A stretch of 64,000 nt of DNA. Source: Streptomyces sp. CB02056 (GTDB taxonomy: Bacteria; Actinomycetota; Actinomycetes; Streptomycetales; Streptomycetaceae). Both the position numbers and the translations under genes were made by a program. A model generated the notes under the pieces. The model had not been told where the DNA came from and did not search any database. It was given only the letters and a program-made list of their open reading frames with translations. The stretch lies in NCBI RefSeq assembly GCF_001905545.1, contig NZ_LIPD01000010.1, positions 274,141 through 338,140 on the forward strand, in the 5' to 3' direction. This document shows, piece by piece, positions 35,242-43,462 of the stretch; the first letter of the stretch is position 1; the number at the start of each line of letters is the position of its first letter.

Positions 35242-36951
35242 TCAGAGGAAGTACAGGCGGTTCAGCGGGACCTCCTCGGCGGGGTCGGACCGCAGGGGGG
35301 TGCCGTCGAGGGTGACGAGGCCTTCGCGCGGGTCGACGAGGACCTCGCCGAGGCGGCTGTTGCGGACCATGTCGCCCGGGCCGATGCCGCGGGTGTGGCG
35401 GACGGCGACGCGGCGTCGGCGGGTGGTCATGGTGTCGTACGGGCGGGCGTGGGTGCCGGACTCGGCGGCGGCGCGGCTGGTGAAGGCGACGGAGAGGTCC
35501 GCGGGGGTGGCGCCGTGGGCGCCGAACAGGGGCCCCATGACGAGGGGTTGGCAGGTCTCGGTTGCGGCGTTGGGGTCGCCGGTGACGCCGTAGGCGGGGA
35601 AGCCCGCCTTGAGGACCAGCTGGGGCTTGGCGCCGAAGGACGCCGGGCGCCACAGGACGAGGTCGGCGAGTTTCCCGACCTCGATCGAGCCGACCTCGTG
35701 GGAGAGGCCGTGGGCGATGGCCGGGTTGATGGTGAGCTTGGCGATGTAGCGCAGCACGCGCTGGTTGTCGTCGTCCGGGCCGTCGCCCTCCAGCGGGCCG
35801 CGTTCGGCCTTCATCTTGCCCGCCACCGCGAAGGTGCGGCGCACCGTCTCGCCGGCCCGGCCCATGCCCTGGGCGTCGGAGGAGGTGATGCCGATGGCCC
35901 CGAGGTCGTGCAGCACGTCCTCGGCGCCCATGGTGCCGGCCCGGATGCGGTCGCGGGCCATCGCGGCGTCGCCGGGCAGGTCGGTCTTGAGCCCGTGGAC
36001 GGAGACGATCATGCCGTAGTGCTCGGCGACCGCGTCCCGGCCGAAGGGGAGGGTGGGGTTGGTGGAGGAGCCGATGACGTTCGGCACGCCCGCCATCTTG
36101 AGGACGTTGGGGACGTGTCCGCCGCCGCAGCCCTCGATGTGGAAGGCGTGGATGGTCCGGCCTTCGAGGACCTTCAGGGTGTCCTCGACCGAGAGGCACT
36201 CGTTCAACCCGTCGGTGTGCAGGGCCACTTGGACGTCGTGGGCCTCGGCGACGGACAGCGCGGTGTCCAGGGCGCGGGTGTGCGCGCCCATGTCCTCGTG
36301 CACCTTGAAGCCGCAGGCTCCGCCCTCGGCGAGGGCCTCGACGAGCGGGGCGGGGTGGGAGGACGAACCGCGGCCCAGGAAGCCGATGTTGACGGGCCAG
36401 GCGTCGAAGGAGTTGAAGGCGTGCCGCAGCGCCCAGGGCGAGTTGACGCCGACGCCCCAGACCGGGCCGAACTCCTGGCCGATGATGGTGGTGACGCCGG
36501 AGGCCAGCGAGGCCTCCATGATCCGCGGGGACATCAGGTGCACGTGGGTGTCGATGGCGCCGGCGGTGACGATCAGGCCCTCGCCGGAGACGATGGCCGT
36601 CCCGGTGCCGACCACCACGTCCACGCCGTCCAGGGTGTCCGGGTTGCCGGCCCGCCCGATCGAGGCGATCCGGCCCTCCCGGATGCCGATCGAGGTCTTG
36701 CGGATGCCCTGGATCGCGTCGATCACCAGGACGTTGCTGATCACCACGTCGCAGGTGTCCCGGACGGCGGCGGCCTTGAGGTGCAGGCCGTCCCGGGCGG
36801 TCTTGCCGAAGCCGGCCAGGAACTCGTCGCCCGGCCGCTGGGAGTCGGACTCGACCCGGACGACCAGGCCGCTGTCGCCGAGCCGGACCCGGTCCCCGGC
36901 GCGCGGGCCGTGCACGGCCGTGTACTCGGACGCGTCGATGCTGCTGCTCAC
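35242..36951 (-). CDS. ureC: Urease alpha subunit (divergent UreC-like amidohydrolase)
   Basis: A 569-residue nickel amidohydrolase matching urease alpha in length. All metal ligands align with the Klebsiella enzyme: His136 and His138 (THVHL), Lys216 to be carbamylated (GFKVHED), His218, His245, His271 and Asp359 (SSDAQGMGR). The active-site flap differs: the usual VCHHL reads SVHGL, so the flap Cys is Val318, while His319 is kept. HTEGAGGGH is HIEGCGGGH and HEDWG is HEDMG. No ureD, ureE, ureF or ureG is adjacent. It overlaps the gamma-beta gene by 4 bases and shares an operon with deiminase D1, so it may hydrolyse urea or a substituted urea. Confidence 0.9.
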   Translation of the reverse strand: MSSSIDASEYTAVHGPRAGDRVRLGDSGLVVRVESDSQRPGDEFLAGFGKTARDGLHLKAAAVRDTCDVVISNVLVIDAIQGIRKTSIGIREGRIASIGRAGNPDTLDGVDVVVGTGTAIVSGEGLIVTAGAIDTHVHLMSPRIMEASLASGVTTIIGQEFGPVWGVGVNSPWALRHAFNSFDAWPVNIGFLGRGSSSHPAPLVEALAEGGACGFKVHEDMGAHTRALDTALSVAEAHDVQVALHTDGLNECLSVEDTLKVLEGRTIHAFHIEGCGGGHVPNVLKMAGVPNVIGSSTNPTLPFGRDAVAEHYGMIVSVHGLKTDLPGDAAMARDRIRAGTMGAEDVLHDLGAIGITSSDAQGMGRAGETVRRTFAVAGKMKAERGPLEGDGPDDDNQRVLRYIAKLTINPAIAHGLSHEVGSIEVGKLADLVLWRPASFGAKPQLVLKAGFPAYGVTGDPNAATETCQPLVMGPLFGAHGATPADLSVAFTSRAAAESGTHARPYDTMTTRRRRVAVRHTRGIGPGDMVRNSRLGEVLVDPREGLVTLDGTPLRSDPAEEVPLNRLYFL

Positions 36952-37715
36952 GGGTGCTGCTCCTGTCCTTCGCCGCTTGTTCCTGCGCCGGCCGCTCCGC
37001 CGTCGACCGTTCCCGCGCCGGCCAGTCCTTCGTCGGCCGCTCCGAGGTAGCCCTGTTCGGCGGCCCGGCGCAGCGCCTCGCGCCGCACCCGGGGCGAGTC
37101 CAGCGGCCCGTCGACCAGCCCGGCGAAGCCGATCGCGACCCGCTCGCCGCCGATCGGCACCAGGCCGACCTCGACGGTGGCGCCCGGGTCGAAGCGCACC
37201 GAGGAGCCAGCCGGCACGGCCAGGTGCATCCCGTAGGCGGCGGCCCGGTCGAAGGCCAGCCGCGGGTTGGCCTCGAAGAAGTGGAAGTGCGAGGTGACCG
37301 AGACCGGTACGCCGGAGGTGTTGCGCACGGCGAGGGTGCGGACGGGTTCCGGTCCGGTCGCGGCGTCGCCGTCGGTGAGGACGGCGCCGGGTGCGGCCTC
37401 GCCGAGGGCGCCGCCGCCGAACGGGTCGGCGATGACGGCGAGCCGGGTGCCGTCCTCGAACACGGCCTCGACGTGGATCTCGGTGACGAGGTCCGCCACG
37501 CCGGGCAGGACGTCGGCGGGGGAGAGGACGGAGCGGCCGCGCGCGACGGCCTCGGCCAGGCGCAGCCCGTCGCGGGCGGCCTCGCAGACGGTGTCCGAGA
37601 CGAGCGCGGTGGCCTCGGGGACGTTGAGCCGCAGGCCGCGGGCGCGGCGGGCGCGGGCGAGTTCGGCTGCTGTGAAGATCAGCAGCCGGTCGCGTTCGGT
37701 GGGGGTCAGCTGCAC
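36948..37715 (-). CDS. ureAB: Fused urease gamma-beta subunit
   Basis: 255 residues. The N-terminal ~100 residues are urease gamma (LTPTERDRLLIFTAAELARARRARG, LNVPEATALV), followed by a linker and urease beta (LAVRNTSGVPVSVTSHFHFFEANPRLAFDR, split here by eye at about residue 130). A C-terminal Ala/Gly-rich tail follows. Gamma-beta fusions occur in several bacteria. The GTG 37715 start has AGAAGGG upstream. It lies 37 bases downstream of deiminase D1 and overlaps ureC (ATGA), so the three genes form one operon under the 39108-39127 operator. Confidence 0.9.
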   Translation of the reverse strand: MQLTPTERDRLLIFTAAELARARRARGLRLNVPEATALVSDTVCEAARDGLRLAEAVARGRSVLSPADVLPGVADLVTEIHVEAVFEDGTRLAVIADPFGGGALGEAAPGAVLTDGDAATGPEPVRTLAVRNTSGVPVSVTSHFHFFEANPRLAFDRAAAYGMHLAVPAGSSVRFDPGATVEVGLVPIGGERVAIGFAGLVDGPLDSPRVRREALRRAAEQGYLGAADEGLAGAGTVDGGAAGAGTSGEGQEQHP

Positions 37716-37752
37716 GGGGGTTCCCTTCTCCCTCGGTGCGGGGCGGCGGGGG

Positions 37753-38958
37753 TCAGCCGGCCGGCTGGTCGTGGGTGGAGCAGTGGATGCCGCCCCCGCC
37801 GGAGGCGATGGTGTCGATCTTCACGGGGACGATCTCGCGGTCCGGGAACTGCTCCCGGAAGACCTCCTGGGCGTGGCCGTCGGCCTTGGCGTCGCCGAAG
37901 AGCGGCAGGTAGACGCCCTTGTTGCCGATGTAGAAGTTCATGTACGAGGAGACGAAGGCGTCGCCGCGGCCGGTGATCCGGTCCGGGTCGGGCTGGCCGA
38001 TCTCGACGACCTTGAGCTTCCCGCCGGTCGCGTCGGTGGCCTCGGCGAGGACGGTGCGGGCCTGGTCGGCGGAGCGGGACCAGACGTCGGGCGGGGTGCC
38101 GGGGAAGGCGCGGTCCAGGAAGACGACGCCGGGGGCGGCGAAGCGGGCGAGGCAGTCGACGTGGGCGTCGGTGATGTCCTTGCCCTTGACGCCCGCCAGC
38201 CAGATCACCTTGGTGAGGCCCAGCGTCCGCTTGAGCTCCGCCTCGACCTCGTCGCGGGTGCGGCCCGGGTTGCGGTTGTCGTTGACCACGGAGCTCTCGG
38301 TGACCAGCAGGGTGCCCTGGCCGTCGGTCTCGAAGGAGCCGCCCTCGGCGGTGAGCGGGGTCTCCAGCCGCTCGATCCCGTACTTCTCCAGGACGGTGCG
38401 GGCGATCCGGGCGTCGTTGGCGTGCTCCTGCTTCCCGCCCCAGCCGCTGAAGTTGAAGTCGACGCCCTTGACCTTTCCGCCCTCCTCGACGAAGACCGGC
38501 AAGGTGTCGCGGGCCCACAGGTCGTCCACCGGGACGGCGAGCAGCTCGACGTCCGAGCCGCAGGCGTTGCGGGCCGAGGCCTCCTGGCCGGGGCGGACGA
38601 GCAGGACCACCGGTTCGCGCTGTCCGATGGCCCGGGCCACGGTGGCGATGTCCCTGCGGACGGCGCCGAGCTGCTCGCCCCAGACGTTCTCGGAGGCGGG
38701 CCAGGCCATGAAGGTCCGCTCGTGCTTCTCCCACTCGCCGCCGAGCCGCCGGCCGCGGGCGGGGGCGGGCGCGGGGGTGGGATCGGAGGCGGGCGCCGGG
38801 GGCTGCGCGGCGGGCTGTCCGGGGGTGCCGGAGGCCGGGGCCGCGGGGCCGGCCGGCTCGTCGCCGGCGGTGGCGCAGGCCGTCGCGCCGAGGGCGATCG
38901 CACCGGCTCCGGCGAGGGAGCGCAGCACCGTGCGGCGGGCGAGGGGGGACTGGGACAC
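37753..38958 (-). CDS. Agmatine deiminase-family protein D1, Tat-exported
   Basis: 401 residues. The N-terminus SPLARRTVLRSLAGAG is a twin-arginine signal ending at a lipobox-like ATAC, then a Pro/Ala linker. The PAD_porph domain (PF04371) starts near residue 70 with FMAWPASENVWG. Active-site motifs are DDLWARDTLP, EGGSFETDGQGT, ITDAHVDCLARF and the nucleophile Cys393 in GGGGIHC. The family hydrolyses agmatine, or peptidyl- or free arginine, to the ureido compound plus ammonia. GTG 38958 has GGAG 6 bases upstream. It is the first gene of an operon with the urease subunits and is closest to D5. The true substrate is unknown. Confidence 0.88.
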   Translation of the reverse strand: MSQSPLARRTVLRSLAGAGAIALGATACATAGDEPAGPAAPASGTPGQPAAQPPAPASDPTPAPAPARGRRLGGEWEKHERTFMAWPASENVWGEQLGAVRRDIATVARAIGQREPVVLLVRPGQEASARNACGSDVELLAVPVDDLWARDTLPVFVEEGGKVKGVDFNFSGWGGKQEHANDARIARTVLEKYGIERLETPLTAEGGSFETDGQGTLLVTESSVVNDNRNPGRTRDEVEAELKRTLGLTKVIWLAGVKGKDITDAHVDCLARFAAPGVVFLDRAFPGTPPDVWSRSADQARTVLAEATDATGGKLKVVEIGQPDPDRITGRGDAFVSSYMNFYIGNKGVYLPLFGDAKADGHAQEVFREQFPDREIVPVKIDTIASGGGGIHCSTHDQPAG

Positions 38959-39107
38959 GGTGGACTCCGGTGGGGCTGGGGGGTGGATCCGGCGCGGCGG
39001 GGAGGGCGGGCTCCGGGGGAGCGGCCCACGCGGCGATGGTCGGCGGCGGACGAGGAGGTCGTCCGGGAGGACGAGGTCGGTCGGCAGCGCCGGGACCGAC
39101 TCTCGCA

Positions 39108-39127
39108 TTGACTGAAAAATCAGTCAA
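39108..39127. promoter_or_regulatory. TetR-type operator, copy 1 (perfect)
   Basis: TTGACTGA-AAAA-TCAGTCAA, a perfect 8-base inverted repeat between divergent deiminase D1 and the tatA-like gene. The same motif occurs at 42259-42278 and 55586-55605 beside two paralogous TetR genes. Confidence 0.82.
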
Positions 39128-39222
39128 GCTTTACGGTGAAGTCACCCAAACCACCCCGAGACGACCGGGGGCGCCGTACGAGCGGCCCAGGTCACGACGA
39201 TGAAAGGCCGGGTGAGGCGGCG

Positions 39223-39543
39223 ATGCTGCGCAATGGTCTGGAGCCCTGGCACGTGCTGGTCACGGTGGCCGTGCTGGTGCTGCTGTTCGGCTCCAAGAAG
39301 CTGCCCGAGATGGCGCGCGGACTGGGGAAGTCGATGCGGATCCTGAAGTCCGAGACGGCGGCCCTGCGGGAGGACGGGGCGCCCGGCGGGGCGGTCACCG
39401 AGCCGCCGGGTGGAGCAACCGCGGGTTCGCCCGGCGGAGCGACGGCCGGTTCACCTGGCGGAGCGACGCCGGGTGTGCCCGGTGGAGCCGTCACCGAGCC
39501 GCCCGCGGCCCCGCAGGCCAGGCCGGTGAAGCGGCCGCTCTGA
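39223..39543 (+). CDS. tatA: TatA/E-like twin-arginine translocase subunit
   Basis: 106 residues. One N-terminal membrane helix (WHVLVTVAVLVLLF) is followed by the FGSKKLPEMARGLGKSMRILKSE amphipathic helix typical of TatA, then a Pro/Gly tail with PGGAT repeats instead of the usual charged tail. It lacks tatB and tatC neighbours, so it would be an extra TatA working with a Tat pore encoded elsewhere. Divergent from a Tat-dependent deiminase and sharing its operator, it looks dedicated to this regulon. ATG 39223 has GAGG upstream. Confidence 0.88.
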   Translation: MLRNGLEPWHVLVTVAVLVLLFGSKKLPEMARGLGKSMRILKSETAALREDGAPGGAVTEPPGGATAGSPGGATAGSPGGATPGVPGGAVTEPPAAPQARPVKRPL

Positions 39544-39580
39544 CCGGCGGGCCCGTACGCGAGCCCGCCGCCGACGTCGG

Positions 39581-39622
39581 GAGCCGTCGTCCCCCCGCCG
39601 CCCGACGGGGGAACGACGGCTC
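39581..39622. terminator. Bidirectional stem-loop terminator
   Basis: Arms GAGCCGTCGT and ACGACGGCTC enclose an inner C-run/G-run stem, between the convergent tatA-like and kinase genes. Confidence 0.78.
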
Positions 39623-41362
39623 TCAGCCGTTGCGGCGGTAGTGGTCCAGGGACACCCGGACCGGCCCGTCCGGGCCCGCGGTCGACAGCACGCGGACGAC
39701 CGCGAGGTCCCGGCCGTCCGCGGACCGGACGCAGAAGGCGCCGCGCGGCCCGACGGCGGCGAACGGGATCCGCCCGGCCGGGCGGCTGCCGAGGCCCTTG
39801 AGGCACTCGGCCGGGCCCAGTCCGGCGTCCCGGCCGATGAAGGAGTCGGCGTTCTCCGGCACCAGGAACTCGCCCTCGCCGCGGCCGACGTACCAGGTCG
39901 CGCTGTCGGTCGGGACCACGGTGCCGGTGGCGAGGTCGAACTCGTAACCGGCGTCCGACGAGGTCAGCTCGACCGCGCGGTAGGCCGGGGCGTACTCGGG
40001 GGCGGGGGCGGACGGCGGTGCGGCGCCCGGCGCGACGGGGACGGACCGGGTGGGCGACGGCGACCCGGCGGGCGTCGGGGCGGCGGTCGGGGCGCCGGGC
40101 TCGGCGGCACCGGACACCGGGGCCTCGGCGGCCGAGGCCTCCCCCGACTCCTGGTCGTCGAGCAGCAGGGCCGTCGCGGCGGCGGCGCCGACGGCCAGGG
40201 CGACGGCGGCGGTCAGCGCGGTGCGCCCGAGGGCGCGTCTGCGGCCGCCCGCGCGCGGGGCCTGACGGCCTGCCGACACCTGCGACCCGGCGGGCAGCGG
40301 CCCGGCGGGTGCCGGGGCGGTTCCGGTCGCAGGCGCCGGCGCGAGCACCGTCGGCGTCGGCGCGGTGGTCGGGGCGAGGACCGTACGCGCCGAGTCCCAC
40401 CCGGGCCCGGCGGCCCCGGGCCCCTCGGCCGGCACCCGCGGCAGCTCGGCGTGCCGGGTGATCTGGCTGGTCAGCGGGTGCGGCAGCCAGTCGTCGCCGA
40501 ACCTGAGCCGCCCGCCCACGGCCGGGTGGCTCCGGGCGGCGGCGATCACCTCGGCGGTGGTCGGACGGTCCTCGGGCCGCTTGGCCAGGCACCGCAGCAG
40601 CAGCGCGCGCAGGCTCTCCGGGACCCGGCCGAGGTCGGGCTCCTCGTGGACGGTCCGGTAGAGCGCCGCCGGGTCCGGGCCGTCCCCGAACGGCGGAGCG
40701 CCGCCGGCGACGTGGACGGCCAGGGCGCCCAGCGAGTACACGTCGGTGGCCGGGGTCGCGGCCCGGCCCACGGCCTGCTCGGGCGCCATGTAGGCGGGCG
40801 AGCCGATCCGCAGGCCGGTGCCGGTCAGCGCGCTGGCGTCGGCCGCGCGGGCGATGCCGAAGTCGATCACCCGGGGGCCGTCGGAGGCGATCAGCACGTT
40901 GCCGGGTTTGAGGTCCCGGTGGACCACCCCGGTGGCGTGGATCGCCTGCAGCGCCTCGGCGATGCCGGCCATCAGCAGCAGGACGGTCCGTTCCGGGAGC
41001 GGGCCGTGGCGCTGCACCACCTCCTGGAGCGAGGGGCCCGGCACGTAGGTGGTGGCCAGCCAGGGGGTGGCGGCGTCCACGCCCGCGTCGACCACCTGGG
41101 CCGTGTACAGCCCGTGGATGCGCCGGGCGCTGGCCACCTCCTGGGCGAACCGGGCCCGGAACTCCGGGTCCCCGGCCAGTTCGGGCCGCACCACCTTGAG
41201 CGCCACCGGCCGGCCGCCGGGGGTGTACGAGAGGTAGACCCGGCCCATGCCGCCGGCGCCGAGCCGGGCGGCCAGCAGGTGGCCGCCGACCTCGCGCGGG
41301 TCGTCGTCGGCCAGCTCCTGGAAGACCGGCTGGAGGGCGAAGGGGGACCGGTCAGCGGACAT
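39623..41362 (-). CDS. Membrane Ser/Thr protein kinase (Hanks type)
   Basis: 579 residues. The kinase domain is at about 28-290, with glycine loop GAGGMG 35-40, Lys56 in VALKVV, HRDLKPGN around Asp150, DFG 167-169 and APE. A Pro/Ala-rich linker and a single membrane helix at about 380-402 (TALTAAVALAVGAAAATALLL) follow. The outer domain of about 170 residues has two Cys and no PASTA repeats, so the sensed ligand is unknown. It is convergent with tatA and likely has its own promoter; no direct link to the deiminases is evident. Confidence 0.93.
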   Translation of the reverse strand: MSADRSPFALQPVFQELADDDPREVGGHLLAARLGAGGMGRVYLSYTPGGRPVALKVVRPELAGDPEFRARFAQEVASARRIHGLYTAQVVDAGVDAATPWLATTYVPGPSLQEVVQRHGPLPERTVLLLMAGIAEALQAIHATGVVHRDLKPGNVLIASDGPRVIDFGIARAADASALTGTGLRIGSPAYMAPEQAVGRAATPATDVYSLGALAVHVAGGAPPFGDGPDPAALYRTVHEEPDLGRVPESLRALLLRCLAKRPEDRPTTAEVIAAARSHPAVGGRLRFGDDWLPHPLTSQITRHAELPRVPAEGPGAAGPGWDSARTVLAPTTAPTPTVLAPAPATGTAPAPAGPLPAGSQVSAGRQAPRAGGRRRALGRTALTAAVALAVGAAAATALLLDDQESGEASAAEAPVSGAAEPGAPTAAPTPAGSPSPTRSVPVAPGAAPPSAPAPEYAPAYRAVELTSSDAGYEFDLATGTVVPTDSATWYVGRGEGEFLVPENADSFIGRDAGLGPAECLKGLGSRPAGRIPFAAVGPRGAFCVRSADGRDLAVVRVLSTAGPDGPVRVSLDHYRRNG

Positions 41363-41435
41363 GCGGGCTGCCTCTCTCGGCGGTCAGGGGGCGGCACGGG
41401 GGCCGGACGGGCCGGACGGGCCGGAAGCGGGCGTA

Positions 41436-41489
41436 CGGCACACGCGGCACACGCGGCACACGCGGCACGCACGGCACGCACGGCACGCA
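41436..41489. repeat. Six 9-bp tandem repeats upstream of the kinase gene
   Basis: Three copies of CGGCACACG followed by three of CGGCACGCA, about 75-130 bases before the kinase start codon. It may be a slippage-prone microsatellite or a spacing element in the leader. The rest of the 41363-41595 gap holds no gene. Confidence 0.8.
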
Positions 41490-41595
41490 CGGCGCCGCAG
41501 AGTTTAGAGGTTTTATCAGGATCGGCCGAATCGGCCCCGGCGAGGGGTGTCCGACGCGGGAGCCCGACGGGAACGGTCCGCCCGCAGGGGCCCGG

Positions 41596-42240
41596 CTAGT
41601 CGCGCGCCAGCTCCGCCTCGACGGCCCCGCACAGCAGCCGGCGGGCGTGGTCGAGCGGCAGCGAGCCGCTCAGCCAGCGCACGCTCAGGCCCTCGACGAG
41701 GGCGGTGAGCCGTTCGGCGGCGGCCGCGTGCGCCGGGGCGGTCCCGCACGGATCGGCCCGGGCGAGCAGTTCGGCGATGTCGTGCACCCAGGTGTGGGTG
41801 GTCCGCGCCAGGTCCTCGCGCAGGTGCGGTTCGAAGACCGCGGTGGCTCTCAACTCGCCCCAGGCGGTGCTGTTCTCCCGGACGTCCGGGCTGTCCTGGA
41901 GCTCCCGGAGCAGTACGCGTTCGAGGTCGGCCCGGGGGCTCTCGGCGCGGGCCGGGGCGGGCTCCTCGTCGGCGGTGTAGTGGTCCGCGCGGTCGCTGAT
42001 GTGCGCCAGCGTCTCCCGGAGGATCCCGGCCCGGTCGGTGAAGTGGTAGTAGATCAGCGAGGTGGACACCCCGGCCTCGGCGGCGAGTTCGTTCACGCGC
42101 AGTCCGCGTACGCCGCGCCGGGCGATCACCCGGGTCGCGGCCTTGAGTATTTCCGTCCGACGGTCCGACATGGGCGCCCACTCTACCGGGCTTCCCGGCT
42201 GGTCAGACAGGTTCCTGATGATCGTTTCAGGGGTTTCCAT
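41596..42240 (-). CDS. TetR-family regulator (paralogue of 55681-56259)
   Basis: A 214-residue repressor-type regulator. The helix-turn-helix (RGVRGLRVNELAAEAGVSTSLIYYHFTDRAGIL) is at about residues 45-77. ATG 42240 is chosen because GGAGG lies 8 bases upstream; a later ATG 42171 would give the more usual N-terminus. The ligand domain shares long stretches (LQDSPDVRENSTAWGELRA) with the 55681-56259 regulator. The operator copy at 42259-42278 sits 19 bases upstream of its start, so it probably represses itself and the divergent deiminase D2 operon. Confidence 0.9.
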   Translation of the reverse strand: METPETIIRNLSDQPGSPVEWAPMSDRRTEILKAATRVIARRGVRGLRVNELAAEAGVSTSLIYYHFTDRAGILRETLAHISDRADHYTADEEPAPARAESPRADLERVLLRELQDSPDVRENSTAWGELRATAVFEPHLREDLARTTHTWVHDIAELLARADPCGTAPAHAAAAERLTALVEGLSVRWLSGSLPLDHARRLLCGAVEAELARD

Positions 42241-42258
42241 CAGCTTTGCCTCCAAGTC

Positions 42259-42278
42259 TTGACTGAATTTTCAGTACG
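42259..42278. promoter_or_regulatory. TetR-type operator, copy 2 (one degenerate half)
   Basis: TTGACTGA-ATTT-TCAGTACG. The left half is identical to copy 1 and the right half matches in 5 of 8 positions. It lies between the divergent TetR and deiminase D2 genes. Confidence 0.72.
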
Positions 42279-42427
42279 GTAGAGGATGCGGGGCAACCCC
42301 CACGCCTCCCGCATCAGCCAGGGAGCGCCCCGTAGACCCCCACCCCCTCCCGGACACCACCGACGGCCACGTCGCTGCCCGGCGCGCCGCGCCGCGCCCG
42401 GAGGGGCCCGAACAGAAGAGGTTTCCC

Positions 42428-43432
42428 GTGACGTACCGAATGCCCGCGGAGTGGACCGAGCACGAGGGCTGCCTGATGGCCTGGCCCGTCCGCCCGGACC
42501 TGTGGGGCGACACCCTCGACGAGGTGAAGGGCGAGTACGCGGCCGTCGCCCGCGCCATCGCGCAGTTCGAACCGGTCACCATGGTCGCGCCGCCCGGCCA
42601 CGGCGAGGAGGCCCGGGCCCGGTGCGGCGAGGGCATCACCGTGGTCGAGCTGCCGACGGACGACTCCTGGTTCCGCGACTCCGCGCCGATCTTCGTCCTC
42701 GACGGGGACGGCCGCCGGGCCGGCGTGGACTTCCGCTTCAACGCCTGGGGCCGCAAGCACAGCCCCTGGGACGCCGACGACCGGATCAGCGGCCTGCTGC
42801 TGGAGCACCTCGGCACCCCGGCGATCCGCTCCGAGATGATCCTCGAGGGCGGCGCGATCACCGTCGACGGCGAGGGCACGCTGATCACCACGGAGCAGTG
42901 CCTGCTGCACCCCAACCGCAACCCGGAGATGACCCGGCAGGAGATCGAGGCCGAACTGAAGGCGCGCCTCGGCGTCACCAAGGTGGTCTGGCTGCCGTAC
43001 GGCGGGGCCCTGGACACCGAGACCGACGGGCACGTGGACGGCGTCTGCGCGTTCGTGGCCCCCGGCAAGGTCGTGGTGCAGCTCCCGGCCGACCCCGCGC
43101 ACCCGGACCACGCCCGGATGCGGGCCAACCGCGCCGTGCTGGAGCACTCCACGGACGCCCAGGGCCGGCCCTTCGAGATCGTCGACCTGCCGCAGGCCGC
43201 CTTCGTCGAGGTCGACGACCGCGAGGTCGAGGTCGGCTACCTGAACTTCTACCTCGCCAACGGCGGCGTCGTCGTGCCGGTCGCCGACCACCCCGAGGAC
43301 GCGGGCGCCCTGGCCGTGCTCGCCGCCGCCTACCCGGACCGGAAGGTCGTCGGCGTGCGCGCCCGGGTGATCGCCTACGGCGGCGGCGGCGTCCACTGCA
43401 TCACCCAGCAGATCCCGGCCGCCCACGCCTGA
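42428..43432 (+). CDS. Agmatine deiminase-family protein D2, cytoplasmic
   Basis: 334 residues without any signal sequence, the compact form of the family. Motifs are MPAEWTEHEGCLMAWP, DDSWFRDSAPIF, LEGGAITVDGEGT, DGHVDGVCAF and catalytic Cys324 in GGGGVHC. It is the most divergent of the six copies in this window. GTG 42428 follows GAAGAGG. It is the first gene of an operon with a five-gene peptide-type ABC importer, suggesting that it acts on an imported guanidino compound such as agmatine. Confidence 0.92.
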   Translation: MTYRMPAEWTEHEGCLMAWPVRPDLWGDTLDEVKGEYAAVARAIAQFEPVTMVAPPGHGEEARARCGEGITVVELPTDDSWFRDSAPIFVLDGDGRRAGVDFRFNAWGRKHSPWDADDRISGLLLEHLGTPAIRSEMILEGGAITVDGEGTLITTEQCLLHPNRNPEMTRQEIEAELKARLGVTKVVWLPYGGALDTETDGHVDGVCAFVAPGKVVVQLPADPAHPDHARMRANRAVLEHSTDAQGRPFEIVDLPQAAFVEVDDREVEVGYLNFYLANGGVVVPVADHPEDAGALAVLAAAYPDRKVVGVRARVIAYGGGGVHCITQQIPAAHA

Positions 43433-43462
43433 CCCTCGCCAGCGAACGGAGACCCCACCCTC

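Noticed and set aside
35242..37715. Urease genes as a non-functional remnant
   Set aside because: All metal ligands and full lengths are retained and the genes are translationally coupled, so a functional enzyme is more likely.
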